This document shows positions 40,235 to 48,822 of a stretch of DNA of 49,928 nucleotides, in pieces. Position numbers and translations under genes: made by a program. The notes beneath the pieces were generated by a model. The model made no database searches. It worked only from the letters and a program-made list of their open reading frames with translations, and was not told where the DNA came from. Positions within the stretch are counted from its first letter, which is position 1; every line of letters starts with the position of its first letter. Source of the stretch: JACCVG01 sp034664165 (GTDB lineage: Bacteria; Actinomycetota; Thermoleophilia; Solirubrobacterales; Thermoleophilaceae); contig JAXDIE010000164.1 of NCBI GenBank assembly GCA_034664165.1, positions 1 through 49,928 of the forward strand, written 5' to 3'.

Positions 40235-41118
40235 TGAGCCTGTCCGACCCGGTGATCATCACCAACAGCATCAGCGGTGCCATCGCCGCGCGCGAGCAAT
40301 GCCCCGCCATCCCCTACACGCCCGAGGAGTACGCCGCCGAAGCCAAGCGGGTGGTTGACGAGGGCGCCGCGATGATCCACATCCACGCGCGCACGCCAGA
40401 CGGCGTCCCGAGCTACGAGATCGAGGACTTCCGCGCGATCACCGAGGCCATCCAGGCCGAGGTGAACGACGTGATCATCAACTATTCGACCGGCGCGATC
40501 GGCGTGAGCTTCGAGAAGCGCGTGGAGTACCTCCGTGCGCTCAAGCCCGATGTCGCCGCTCTCAACATGAGCTCGATGAACTACGCCAAGTACTCCAAGC
40601 GGCGCAAGGACTTCGTGTTCAACACCGTCTTCGAGAACAGCTTCGACCTGATCATGGACTTCCTCAAGGTCTTCAACGAGCTGGGGATCAAGCCCGAGCA
40701 CGAGTGCTTTGACACGGGCCACATCGCAAACCTCGATCCGCTGCTGGACATGGGGATCCTGAAGGAGCCACTACAGATCAGCTGCGTCATGGGAGTCACT
40801 GGCGGCGTACGGCCCAACGCCCGCAACCTGGCGCACATGGCCGAGCAGGTGCCGGGCGGCCCCGATGGGCCGAACGAGTGGGGCGTGATCGGCATCAGCC
40901 GCGACCAGTGGATGCTGGTGGCGGCCGCCCTCACCCTGGGCGGCAACATCCGCGTCGGCCTGGAGGACAACTTCTACCTGCCCAACGGGGATACCGCGCG
41001 GTCGAACGGCGACCTGGTGGCCAAGGCCGCTCAGATGACCCAGGACGTGGGCCGCAAGGTGGCCACCGTTGCCGAGGCCCGCGAGATGCTCGGCGTGCCC
41101 AAGCGGGTGGCGGCGTGA
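40234..41118 (+). CDS. Beta-keto acid cleavage enzyme (BKACE, DUF849 family)
   Basis: A 294-residue Zn-dependent TIM-barrel enzyme. The family condenses a beta-keto acid with acetyl-CoA and splits it to acetoacetate and a new acyl-CoA. The zinc histidines are in MIHIHARTPDG (H49, H51). The C-terminal catalytic segment is GNIRVGLEDNFYL (E244). IINYSTGAIG, ECFDTGHI and VMGVTGGVRPNARNL are also typical. Known members act on 3-keto-5-aminohexanoate, dehydrocarnitine, or various beta-keto acids, so the substrate here is open. ATG at 40234 has AGGAGG upstream. Its stop overlaps the racemase start as GTGA. Confidence 0.9.
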   Translation: MSLSDPVIITNSISGAIAAREQCPAIPYTPEEYAAEAKRVVDEGAAMIHIHARTPDGVPSYEIEDFRAITEAIQAEVNDVIINYSTGAIGVSFEKRVEYLRALKPDVAALNMSSMNYAKYSKRRKDFVFNTVFENSFDLIMDFLKVFNELGIKPEHECFDTGHIANLDPLLDMGILKEPLQISCVMGVTGGVRPNARNLAHMAEQVPGGPDGPNEWGVIGISRDQWMLVAAALTLGGNIRVGLEDNFYLPNGDTARSNGDLVAKAAQMTQDVGRKVATVAEAREMLGVPKRVAA

Positions 41119-42341
41119 GCCTGCCGCTCGACGGCGTCAAGGTCCTCGATCTCTCCCGTCTGCTCCCAGGCGGGTTCTGCTCGTTGCTGCTGGCCGACTT
41201 CGGCGCCGAGGTGCTGAAGGTCGAGGACACGGGGATGGGCGATTACGTGCGCTGGGCTCCGCCCTATTACGAGGGCGCCGATGACTCGGCCAAGTCCTCG
41301 CTCTATCTGGGCCTCAACCGCGGTAAGCGATCGATCCGCCTGAACCTCAAGGAGGAAGCCGGCAAGGAGGTCCTGCTCAAGCTCGTGAGCGAGTCCGACA
41401 TCGTGCTCGAGTCCTTCCGCCCCGGCGTGCTCGACCGCCTCGGGGTCGGCTACGAGCGGATGAAGCAGGAGAACCCCGGCCTCGTGTACTGCGCCATCAC
41501 GGGCTACGGGCTCGACGGCCCGTTCGTCAACCGGTCGGGCCACGACATGAACTACCTGGGCGTGATCGGCCTGCTGGGGATCACCGGCGAGGCGGATGGA
41601 CCGCCAGTGCAGGCCGGCGGCCAGATCGCCGACATCGGCGGCGGCGCGCTGATGGCCGCATTCGGGATCATGGCGGCCCTTCGCGAGCGCGAGCGCACCG
41701 GCACCGGGCAGATCGTGGACATCTCGATGGCTGACGGAGCCCTCAGCTGGCTCTCGATGGTCGCGGCCCAGTACCTCTGCGACGGTCAGGTGCCACAGCG
41801 CGGGCACATGTCGCTCGGCGGCTCGTTCATCTGTTACCGGCCGTATGCCTGCGCTGACGGCTACGTCACGCTAGGCGCCCTGGAGCCCAAGTTCTGGGCC
41901 GCCTGGTGCAACGGCGTGGAGCGCCCGGATCTGCTGGACAAGGCCTACGAAGGCCCGGGCTCGGATGCCCACGGCGAGGCCGAGCGGGTCTTCATCCAGC
42001 GCTCCCGGGCCGAGTGGCAGGAGTTCGCCTCCAACCACGACTGCTGCCTGGAGCCGGTGCTGGGGATCGATGAGGTCATCGATTCCGAGCTGGTGCGCGA
42101 GCGCAAGATGGTGGTGGAGGTCGACCAGCCGGGCGCCGAGCAGACCGTCAGGCTGATCGCGAACCCGGTGAAGCTCAGCGAGACGCCCGCCTGCGACAAC
42201 CGCCCGGGCCCGGTGCTCGGCGAGCACACCGACGAGGTGCTGGCCGCGCTGGGGTATTCGGGCGAGCAGGTCGAGGCGATGAAGGAGTCGGGCGCCGTGG
42301 CAGGGGCCGCCGCAGGAGTCCAGGGCGCGTTCATGTCCTAA
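41115..42341 (+). CDS. Alpha-methylacyl-CoA racemase-type family III CoA transferase
   Basis: A 408-residue CaiB/BaiF-fold protein. It carries FVNRSGHDMNYLGV (H143) and, 30 residues later, AGGQIADIGGG (D173). That is the same spacing as the catalytic His126/Asp156 pair of the mycobacterial alpha-methylacyl-CoA racemase. CADGYVTLGALEPKFW also resembles that enzyme. Racemases of this type invert 2-methylacyl-CoA so that S-specific dehydrogenases can act. A formal CoA transferase in the same fold remains an alternative. GTG at 41115 overlaps the BKACE stop, and its own stop overlaps the MerR start as TAATG. The C-terminal 20 residues are Ala-rich. Confidence 0.87.
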   Translation: MSLPLDGVKVLDLSRLLPGGFCSLLLADFGAEVLKVEDTGMGDYVRWAPPYYEGADDSAKSSLYLGLNRGKRSIRLNLKEEAGKEVLLKLVSESDIVLESFRPGVLDRLGVGYERMKQENPGLVYCAITGYGLDGPFVNRSGHDMNYLGVIGLLGITGEADGPPVQAGGQIADIGGGALMAAFGIMAALRERERTGTGQIVDISMADGALSWLSMVAAQYLCDGQVPQRGHMSLGGSFICYRPYACADGYVTLGALEPKFWAAWCNGVERPDLLDKAYEGPGSDAHGEAERVFIQRSRAEWQEFASNHDCCLEPVLGIDEVIDSELVRERKMVVEVDQPGAEQTVRLIANPVKLSETPACDNRPGPVLGEHTDEVLAALGYSGEQVEAMKESGAVAGAAAGVQGAFMS

Positions 42342-43054
42342 TGGCGACCTCGAACGGCAATGGGGCCGACGGCCTGCTGAAGATGAGCGAGCTGGCCGAG
42401 CAGAGCGGCGTCAGCTCGGGCACGATCAAGCACTACCTGCGCGAGGGGCTGCTGCCGGAGCCCGTTCGCACCTCGCGCAACATGGCCTATTACACGCCCG
42501 ACTTCGTCGAGCGCATCCGGCTGATCAAGCAGCTCCAGGAGGAGCGGTTCATGCCGCTGAAGCTGATCAAGGCGATGCTGGACGACGATCCCGAGCGCGC
42601 GCGGGCGCTGGTCGAGCTCGAGGACCGGATTCTGGACCGGGCCATGCAGGGCGATCAGGCCCGGACACCGGCCGCCGAGGTCAGGGAGCGCTACGACATG
42701 CCCGACGACGTGCTGGCCCGCATGGCGGAGCTCCACGTGCTGAGCCCGAACAAGCGCGGTTACGCGCAACCCGACGTGGACATCATCGAGGCGATCTCAC
42801 GGTTCCGGGCGGGCGGCTACGACGAGACGCTTGGCTTCACCGTTCACGACATCCTTCGCTACAAGCGCGCCCTCGAGGGCCTGGTGGCGGAGGAGATCCA
42901 GGTCCTGATGGATCGCCTGGCCGGCGAGATGGAGCCCGAGCGGGCACTCAAGCTGATCGACGATGGCGTCGAGCCCCTCGGTGACCTGATCGCCGCGCTG
43001 CGCACCAAGCTGCTGATCGAGGAGCTCAGGCGCCAGCGCGAGGCTCGGGGCTGA
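42341..43054 (+). CDS. MerR-family transcriptional regulator, last gene of the acyl-CoA operon
   Basis: A 237-residue regulator. The N-terminal winged helix (about residues 12-82) has LLKMSELAEQSGVSSGTIKHYL, RTSRNMAYYTPDFVERIRLIK and LQEERFMPLKLIKAML, the MerR HTH pattern. It has no cluster of cysteines, so metal sensing is unlikely. The remaining 150 residues form a larger than usual helical effector domain, with a second HTH-like stretch (MAELHVLSPNKRGYAQPDVDIIEAI). It is translationally coupled to the racemase gene, so it may control the operon it ends, possibly through the 29-bp palindromes at 36368 and 36842. The effector is unknown; an acyl-CoA is a reasonable guess. Confidence 0.88.
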   Translation: MATSNGNGADGLLKMSELAEQSGVSSGTIKHYLREGLLPEPVRTSRNMAYYTPDFVERIRLIKQLQEERFMPLKLIKAMLDDDPERARALVELEDRILDRAMQGDQARTPAAEVRERYDMPDDVLARMAELHVLSPNKRGYAQPDVDIIEAISRFRAGGYDETLGFTVHDILRYKRALEGLVAEEIQVLMDRLAGEMEPERALKLIDDGVEPLGDLIAALRTKLLIEELRRQREARG

Positions 43055-43062
43055 CCCACCCG

Positions 43063-45291
43063 GTGCGCGCGGGGCGGCGCTACGCTGCCGGTGTGGGGGG
43101 TAATCCGGGATCCGTCGGCCTGGCCTTGGCGGCTGCTGTGGTAGCCCTGTCGCCGGCGGCTGCTGTCGCCGCGTCGCCGCCGACGATCAAGGTCGTCTCC
43201 GGGCGTGCCGATCTGGTCTCGGGTGGTGATGCCCTGGTCCGGATTCTGCTGCCGGCCGATGCGCGCGAGGGCAAGGTCGAGGTGCGCGTCGGGCGGCGCG
43301 ATGTGAGCAAGCGCTTCGACCGCTCCGGGGCGGAGCTGGATGGCCTGGTGAAGGGCATGCGGACAGGGCGCAACGTCATCACCGCACGGGTGCGGGGTGG
43401 CGAGGGGGCCAGGCTCGTCCTCACCAACCACCCCAACGGGGGCCCGGTGTTCTCGGGGCCCCAGCCGCAGCCGTGGAAATGCCAAGCGGGTGCGGTGAAC
43501 AAGAAATGCGATCAGCCACCCCGGTTCTCCTACCGGTACCAGTCGACCAACCCGCTGAACGGAAGCCTGCGGCGCTACGACCCGAAGAGCCCGCCCGCCG
43601 ACGTCGCGATGACGACCACCGACGGCGGCCAGAGGCTGCCGTTCATCGTTCGCGTCGAGACGGGCTACCAGGACCGCGACGAGTACAAGATCGCCGCCCT
43701 CTTCCAGCCCGGCACGCCCTGGACCGCGCTGCGTCCGCAGCCGCAGTTCAACCACAAGCTGCTCATCACCCACGGGGCCAGCTGCAACGTGGACTACGAG
43801 ACGGGGAGCGCCCCGAGCGTCACGAGCTTCAGCCCTCTGGGAATCGGGGGGTCCGCAGGGCCGCTTGCCGACAGCGCAGTGCACGCCCTGGGCAAGGGGT
43901 ACTCCGTCATGTCGACGGCGCTCGACAACAGCGGCCACAACTGCAACGTCGCGACCCAGGCCGAGTCGCTGGTCATGGCCAAGGAGCATCTGATCGAGTC
44001 CTACGGGGACCTGCGCTACACCATCGGAACCGGGTGCTCGGGTGGGTCGCTGGCCCAGCAGTGGATCGCCAACGCCTACCCCGGCATCTATCAGGGGATC
44101 TTGCCCACCTGTTCGTTCCCCGATACCTGGTCGAGCGCGACCCAGGTCATGGACTACCACCTCCTGCGGGCCTACTTCGAGAACCCCGCCAAGTGGGGCG
44201 CCGGCGTGCTCTGGTCACCGACGCAGTTCGGCGTCGTGGAAGGCAACCTGCTGCCCGTCAACGCGATCGTCAGCGACATCGGCTTCTTCAACGCCATCGT
44301 TCCGACCCACCAGTGCGGCGGCATCTCGGACCAGGAGCGCTACCACCCCGGCTCCAATCCCGGGGGCGTGCGCTGCTCGATCGCCGATGCCGCGATCAAC
44401 GTGTTCGGGCCACGGGAGCCCAAGGTGTGGAACGCCAGCGAGAAGAAGCTGGGTCGGGGCTTCGCGGGAGTCCCGGTTGACAACGTTGGCGTCCAGTACG
44501 GGTTGGGTGCGCTGCAGGCCGGGCAGATCACGCCCGCGCAGTTCGTCGACCTCAACGCGAGGATCGGCGGGCTCGACATCGACATCAACCCGCAACAGAA
44601 GCGGATCTCTGCCGATCAGCCCGCGCTCGAGAACGCCTACCGGAGCGGCTCGATCAACGAGACCAACAACCTCGGGGACACGGCGATCATCGATTGCCGG
44701 GGCCCCGATCCGGGCGCGGCGCACGACTCCTACCGCGCCTTCGCGATTCGCTCCAGGCTCGACCGCGAGAATGGAACGCACGCCAACCAGGCCATCTGGG
44801 AAGGCCCGGTTCCGATCATCGGAGACGCGGCCTGTGCCGACCAGAGCTTTGTGGCCATGGACCGCTGGCTGGCGGCGATCGCCAACGACAAGGGCGGTGC
44901 GTCACTCGCGCACAAGGTCATCGCTGACAAACCAGCCGACATCGGCGACCGCTGTTACCTCGGCGTGGGCAACAAGCTGACCGACGGCCTGTGCAGCTCG
45001 GCGATCGTGCCCGTCTATGGCACGGCTCGTACGGTGGCCGGCGACGGAATCGCGACGGATGCCAACAAGTGCCGGCTCACGCCGCTGAAGCGCGGCGCTT
45101 ACGCGCAGCCATTCACCGACGGCCAGTGGACCCAGCTCCAGGGCGTGTTCGGTGACGGCGTCTGCGACTTCACGAGGAAGGCAGTCGATCAAGGGCCGAC
45201 ACTCCCATGGCTGACCTACCAGGACACCAAGGGCCACGTCATCTACGGCGGCCGCCGCCTGGGGTCTCCTCCGCGCTCGAAGGGTCTCTAG
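43063..45291 (+). CDS. Large secreted DUF6351-type protein, putative alpha/beta hydrolase
   Basis: A 742-residue exported protein. The signal peptide (GSVGLALAAAVVALSPAAAV) follows a short basic start. An Ig-like N-terminal part ends near residue 120. The body contains HKLLITHGASCNVDYE, then GTGCSGGS with the putative nucleophile S326. Many cysteines suggest disulfides. These features fit DUF6351, which I link to polyester or tannase-like hydrolases with modest certainty. GTG at 43063 lies eight bases after the MerR stop, so it may share the transcript; GTG at 43093 is an alternative start. If it is a hydrolase it could feed hydroxy or branched acids to the intracellular operon. Confidence 0.72.
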   Translation: MRAGRRYAAGVGGNPGSVGLALAAAVVALSPAAAVAASPPTIKVVSGRADLVSGGDALVRILLPADAREGKVEVRVGRRDVSKRFDRSGAELDGLVKGMRTGRNVITARVRGGEGARLVLTNHPNGGPVFSGPQPQPWKCQAGAVNKKCDQPPRFSYRYQSTNPLNGSLRRYDPKSPPADVAMTTTDGGQRLPFIVRVETGYQDRDEYKIAALFQPGTPWTALRPQPQFNHKLLITHGASCNVDYETGSAPSVTSFSPLGIGGSAGPLADSAVHALGKGYSVMSTALDNSGHNCNVATQAESLVMAKEHLIESYGDLRYTIGTGCSGGSLAQQWIANAYPGIYQGILPTCSFPDTWSSATQVMDYHLLRAYFENPAKWGAGVLWSPTQFGVVEGNLLPVNAIVSDIGFFNAIVPTHQCGGISDQERYHPGSNPGGVRCSIADAAINVFGPREPKVWNASEKKLGRGFAGVPVDNVGVQYGLGALQAGQITPAQFVDLNARIGGLDIDINPQQKRISADQPALENAYRSGSINETNNLGDTAIIDCRGPDPGAAHDSYRAFAIRSRLDRENGTHANQAIWEGPVPIIGDAACADQSFVAMDRWLAAIANDKGGASLAHKVIADKPADIGDRCYLGVGNKLTDGLCSSAIVPVYGTARTVAGDGIATDANKCRLTPLKRGAYAQPFTDGQWTQLQGVFGDGVCDFTRKAVDQGPTLPWLTYQDTKGHVIYGGRRLGSPPRSKGL

Positions 45292-45293
45292 GC

Positions 45294-46019
45294 CTAAGGG
45301 GCCTTCAGGTCCAGCTTCAGCAGCAGCGGCCCCGGGAGGTGGCGGCCCGCGGGGCCGCGGGGGTAGACCCGCCGCTTGGTTGGCACAATCAGCCCGCCGA
45401 TCTCCTTGTGCTCCGTGCAGTAGTGCGCCGCCTTGGCCCAGCGCCCGAACGGCTCGGCCGTGTAGTCGTGCCGGCGGATCAGGCCGTCCTTCGAATCGAA
45501 GTAAAGGACCTGCTTCTTCGAATGCGAGTGGATGTCGTCCGGGAACATGACCTTCAGCGGGCGCCAGGTCTCGCCGTTCTCCTCCCAGGGCTCGAGCTCC
45601 TCGAGCTCGAACCCGGGCCGGTTCAGCACGAATGGGACGGACAGGTAGGTCCAGAAGGCGTAGCCGGCGAAATAGAGCATGTCCAGCCGGTCCCACCACA
45701 GCAGGTGCCGCGGGGAGCGCAGGGGGCTGAAGGCTGCGCGGGCATCGCGCCGCTCGGCGATGGTGGTCCCATCGCTGTCCTCGATTCGCACGCCACCGCG
45801 CTCGAAGACGCCCGTGTGGCCTTCCTCGGGAAAATCCTCACCAACTGCCCGCTGGCCGCTGGTGGCGATCCGAATGACCCCGCCCTTCACCGGCCCCTGC
45901 CACTTGGAAGCGAGAGCCGCGCCGCCGGACCAGAAGCGCACTGCGACGTCCCTCCGCGACTCCCAGGCCTTGACCCCGCCGGCCGACTTGATCGCGAAGT
46001 CAACGAGTTCCGTGCTCAC
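45294..46019 (-). CDS. Conserved hypothetical protein, 241 residues
   Basis: A cytoplasmic-looking protein with no signal or membrane helix. Visible blocks are FAIKSAGGVKAWESRRDVAV, RSPRHLLWWDRLDMLYFAGY, and KQVLYFDSKDGLIRRHDYTA. Near the C-terminus lie HYCTEHKEIGGLIVPTKRRV and PRGPAG. The beta-rich repeats with YF/DY pairs resemble lipoprotein-like lipid-binding folds, but I do not recognise the family. GTG at 46019 overlaps the stop of the DUF2804 gene by four bases (GTGA), so the two are co-translated and probably act together. It is convergent with the DUF6351 gene, two bases from its stop. Confidence 0.72.
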   Translation of the reverse strand: MSTELVDFAIKSAGGVKAWESRRDVAVRFWSGGAALASKWQGPVKGGVIRIATSGQRAVGEDFPEEGHTGVFERGGVRIEDSDGTTIAERRDARAAFSPLRSPRHLLWWDRLDMLYFAGYAFWTYLSVPFVLNRPGFELEELEPWEENGETWRPLKVMFPDDIHSHSKKQVLYFDSKDGLIRRHDYTAEPFGRWAKAAHYCTEHKEIGGLIVPTKRRVYPRGPAGRHLPGPLLLKLDLKAP

Positions 46020-46885
46020 CAGCGCACCTCGTGCCACTCCATGACTCCGTGGCCTTCGGCCAGGCGGATACCGCCCGGAAGCTCGCCGGTGAAGGTGCCG
46101 AACGGCTGCCTGTAGGCGCTGCGGAGCAACAGCGCGTTCATGGAGTGCTCCCGGGTTGCCCACTCGGTGAAGCGCAGCTCGCCGCCTTCGGCAAAGGACG
46201 CGCTCGAAAGGTCTTCCGCGAACGTGATGGGCCCGAGCTCCTGCGGCCGGCCGTCCACCCAGAGGGTCCGCTCGCTGGCTTCGGGGTCGTCGTTGACCCC
46301 CGCCACCAGGTTCCACCCGATCCGCCGGCCGTCGTCGGAGACACCGACACCCGCGGACCAGCGCCACTCGGTGTCACGCCGGTGGTAGCCCGCCGTGTCG
46401 TCGATCACGCAGCGGCCTTCCACTCGCCAGTCCTGGTCGCCGATCTCAACCATGCCGGACACAGGCATGCCCGCGGACTTGCGCGTCCACACCCAGCCGC
46501 GCGATCCGCTCGGGTTGACGCTCTCGACCGGCTCGGCGCCCTCGTCCTCGTCGATCGCCAGGCTGATCCGCACCCCCGGGGCTTCGACGCTCACACGCCC
46601 GCGCTCGATGTTCACGCCTCCGGTTCCGATCGTGGTCTTGCCGTGCAGCGTGCCGTCGGGCAGGGCCACTGCCCACCACCGCTGCGGCACCCGCCCGATC
46701 TTGGCGTCGCCCACGCAGAGCATCAACTCGGGGCCGTATGCACCGACGTAGCGCCAGCGTTTGAGCGGCCGTGTGCCGACGAACGCCGGCATGCCGGTGG
46801 GCCGCTTGGATTCGTGTACGAGCGAGCCCGGTCGTGGCAGAGGCAGGTCGAGCTCGTGGACGGCCGGTCCGCGCTGGGGGAGCAT
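46016..46885 (-). CDS. DUF2804 family protein
   Basis: A 289-residue protein from ATG 46885 (an upstream TTG at 46909 would add eight residues). Landmarks are RPLKRWRYVGAYGPELMLCV, VNPSGSRGWVWTRKSAGMPV, YHRRDTEWRWSAG, GWNLVAGVNDDPEASE and a C-terminal FAEGGELRFTEWA. This beta-sandwich-like pattern fits DUF2804, whose function is unknown. AAAGGAAG lies 12 bases before the ATG. It is divergent from the nitrilase operon and is translationally coupled to the 241-residue gene downstream. The 16-bp palindrome in the divergent gap could control both directions. Confidence 0.7.
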   Translation of the reverse strand: MLPQRGPAVHELDLPLPRPGSLVHESKRPTGMPAFVGTRPLKRWRYVGAYGPELMLCVGDAKIGRVPQRWWAVALPDGTLHGKTTIGTGGVNIERGRVSVEAPGVRISLAIDEDEGAEPVESVNPSGSRGWVWTRKSAGMPVSGMVEIGDQDWRVEGRCVIDDTAGYHRRDTEWRWSAGVGVSDDGRRIGWNLVAGVNDDPEASERTLWVDGRPQELGPITFAEDLSSASFAEGGELRFTEWATREHSMNALLLRSAYRQPFGTFTGELPGGIRLAEGHGVMEWHEVRW

Positions 46886-46955
46886 GGGGCGAGTTTCTTC
46901 CTTTGGCAACCGCGGCGCAAGGCGAGCGCTCCTCCGGAGCCCTGGCTAAACTGTG

Positions 46956-46971
46956 GATTGACTGGTCAATC
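46956..46971. promoter_or_regulatory. Palindromic operator candidate between DUF2804 and nitrilase-TetR genes
   Basis: GATTGAC-TG-GTCAATC is an inverted repeat with perfect 7-bp arms, 25 bases before the nitrilase GTG and 70 bases before the DUF2804 ATG. Its size and position suit a TetR-family dimer site, and a TetR gene is second in the plus-strand operon. Confidence 0.55.
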
Positions 46972-46996
46972 AACTTGTCACGGGGGAATGTGAACA

Positions 46997-47839
46997 GTGC
47001 GGGCTGCCGCCATCCAGCTGAATTCGACCGCGGATGTGGAGCGGAATATCGCCACCGCCGAGCGGCTCGTCCGTGAAGCCGCGGCCGATGGCGCCGATCT
47101 GATCGTCCTGCCCGAGAAGTGGCCCGCGCTGGGTGAGGCCGACGTTCTTCTTGACGCTGCCGAGCCCCTCGACGGGCCTGTGGCATCACGGGTCTCGGCG
47201 CTGGCACGGGAGCTGGGCGTTGACCTGGTGGCCGGCTCGATCTCCGAGTCGCGTCCGGGCCACGAGCGCCTGTCCAACACCTCCGTCCACTACGGCCCCG
47301 ACGGTGAGGCGCGTGGCATCTACCGCAAGATCCACATGTTCGATGTCGAGGTCGGCGGCGTCCAGTACCGCGAGTCGGCCACGGAGGAGCCGGGCGACGA
47401 AGTCGTGCTCTCCGAGCTGGCCGACGGCACCGGTCTTGGGATGACCATCTGTTACGACCTCCGCTTTCCCGAGCTCTTCCGGATCCTGGCGCTGCGCGGC
47501 TCACGCGTATTCTCGCTTCCCTCCGCGTTCACCAAGGTCACGGGCATGGCCCACTGGGAGGTCTTGATCCGGGCGCGGGCGATCGAGAACCAGGCCTTCG
47601 TCGTGGCGGCCGACCAGATCGGCCATCACACGCCCGAGAAGGAGAGCTTCGGCGGATCGATGATCGTCGACCCGTGGGGCCAGGTGCTCGCACGGGCCGA
47701 GGATCAGGAGGGCTTTGTCGCGGCCGATCTGGACCTCGGCAGGCTCGAGTCCGTCCGGGGCAGCCTGCCCAGCCTGGCCAACCGCGTCGAGTCGGCCTAC
47801 CGCTGGCCCGGCGTGCAGACCGCGGGAGCACACGCCTGA
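46997..47839 (+). CDS. Carbon-nitrogen hydrolase (Nit1/omega-amidase-like nitrilase superfamily)
   Basis: A 280-residue hydrolase of amides or deaminated glutathione. The catalytic triad is complete: E40 in VLPEKW, K111 in YRKIHMFD and C152 in TICYDLRFPEL. RARAIENQAFVVAADQ and GGSMIVDPWGQVLA are typical of the Nit/NitFhit and omega-amidase branch rather than true nitrilases. GTG at 46997 has GGGGGA about 10 bases upstream. The start lies 25 bases after a TetR-type palindrome, and the stop overlaps the TetR gene start (TGATG). A metabolite-repair role is likely for the branch; the exact amide is unknown. Confidence 0.89.
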   Translation: MRAAAIQLNSTADVERNIATAERLVREAAADGADLIVLPEKWPALGEADVLLDAAEPLDGPVASRVSALARELGVDLVAGSISESRPGHERLSNTSVHYGPDGEARGIYRKIHMFDVEVGGVQYRESATEEPGDEVVLSELADGTGLGMTICYDLRFPELFRILALRGSRVFSLPSAFTKVTGMAHWEVLIRARAIENQAFVVAADQIGHHTPEKESFGGSMIVDPWGQVLARAEDQEGFVAADLDLGRLESVRGSLPSLANRVESAYRWPGVQTAGAHA

Positions 47840-48486
47840 TGGCCGCGCGCGCGGAGAACGCCGGCCGTGGCAATGGGGTGGACAAGCGCCGCCTGATCCT
47901 TGACGCTGCGATTCAGGTCTTCGCCCGGCAGGGCTTCCATTCGTGCCGGGTGGCCGACGTCGCCGACGAGGCCGGCGTCGCGTACGGGCTCGTCTACCAC
48001 TACTTCGGCTCCAAGGAGGAGATCCTCGACACGATCTTCCTCGAGCGCTGGGGGCTCATGCTCGACGCCATCTCGGCCGTCGACAAGCTGGATATCCCCG
48101 CCCGGGACAAGCTCTACGCGGTGGGCTCCTTCATCATCGATTCCTACCGCCACGAGCCCGAGGTCATGAAGGTCGTGATCGTCGAGGTCACCCGGGCGGC
48201 CAACTCGTTCGGGCGCCAGCACCTGGAGAAGATCCGCGAGGCCTATGGGCTGATCGGCGAGATCGTGGAGAAGGCGCGCGAGGAGGGGGTGTTCCGCTCC
48301 GACATCTCATCCGAGTTCGCGGCCATGTGCTTCTACGGCGCCGTGGAGCAGCTGCTCACCGCCTGGATCTTCGGGATCATGCCCGACAGCGAGGAGGAGC
48401 TCGAGCACGCCAAGTCGCTGGTGGTCGAGGCGATCTGCGGCGGTCTCGAGACCGGCGTTTCGGCACCGTCGGTCGCGGGCATCTAA
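47839..48486 (+). CDS. TetR-family transcriptional regulator, FadR-like
   Basis: A 215-residue repressor-type regulator. The N-terminal HTH reads RRLILDAAIQVFARQGFHSC, then VADVADEAGVAYGLVYHYFGSKEE, a standard TetR motif. The C-terminal ligand domain (about 85-205) has SFIIDSYRHEPEVMKVVIVE and IGEIVEKAREEGVFRSDIS. It resembles TetR regulators of fatty-acid degradation such as FadR and PaaR. ATG at 47839 overlaps the nitrilase stop. It is the second gene of that operon and plausibly binds the palindrome at 46956-46971, repressing its own operon. Confidence 0.9.
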   Translation: MAARAENAGRGNGVDKRRLILDAAIQVFARQGFHSCRVADVADEAGVAYGLVYHYFGSKEEILDTIFLERWGLMLDAISAVDKLDIPARDKLYAVGSFIIDSYRHEPEVMKVVIVEVTRAANSFGRQHLEKIREAYGLIGEIVEKAREEGVFRSDISSEFAAMCFYGAVEQLLTAWIFGIMPDSEEELEHAKSLVVEAICGGLETGVSAPSVAGI

Positions 48487-48496
48487 ACTCACCCAC

Positions 48497-48637
48497 GTGC
48501 TCGAGAACGACTTCGTCAAGCGTCTGATCTGGAGCGGCCTGCTGGCCGGCTTTGGTGCGCTGGCATCGATTGCCGCGCATCGGGCGGCAACCATGGTCTG
48601 GACCCGGGTCTTCGAGGAAGAGCCGCCGGACTATTGA
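48497..48637 (+). CDS. 46-residue small membrane-associated protein
   Basis: A short gene reading MLENDFVKRLIWSGLLAG and then a hydrophobic segment to about residue 27, with an acidic C-terminus EEEPPDY. GTG at 48497 lies 10 bases after the TetR stop. The TGA overlaps the next gene's TTG start (TTGA), the same coupling used by the rest of this cluster, which supports real translation. The hydrophobic pattern is that of small DUF4235-like proteins but too short to assign. Confidence 0.6.
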   Translation: MLENDFVKRLIWSGLLAGFGALASIAAHRAATMVWTRVFEEEPPDY

Positions 48638-48822
48638 GCACTGCGGGCGACACGGGCTTCTCGCCCGGAGCCGTGGGCGCCAGCGTCCCGGCGTCTGCTT
48701 CGGGAATCGGTGCCAAGACTTCGGACGAGCGTCCTGAGATAGCGGCCGCGGGCGCGTTCGCGGGGGGCGTGGCTCTGGCGCTCTTCATCCGCTGGCTCGG
48801 AAGGGATCGCGAGGATGGCTGA
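48634..48822 (+). CDS. 62-residue small membrane protein
   Basis: A 62-residue protein: a Ser/Gly/Ala-rich N-terminal half, then one hydrophobic segment (about 37-53, AAAGAFAGGVALALFIRWL) and a charged tail GRDREDG. TTG at 48634 overlaps the preceding stop as TTGA, and its end overlaps the next gene by eight bases. The single helix with a basic C-terminal end suggests a membrane-bound tail-in protein. Family not recognised. Confidence 0.55.
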   Translation: MSTAGDTGFSPGAVGASVPASASGIGAKTSDERPEIAAAGAFAGGVALALFIRWLGRDREDG

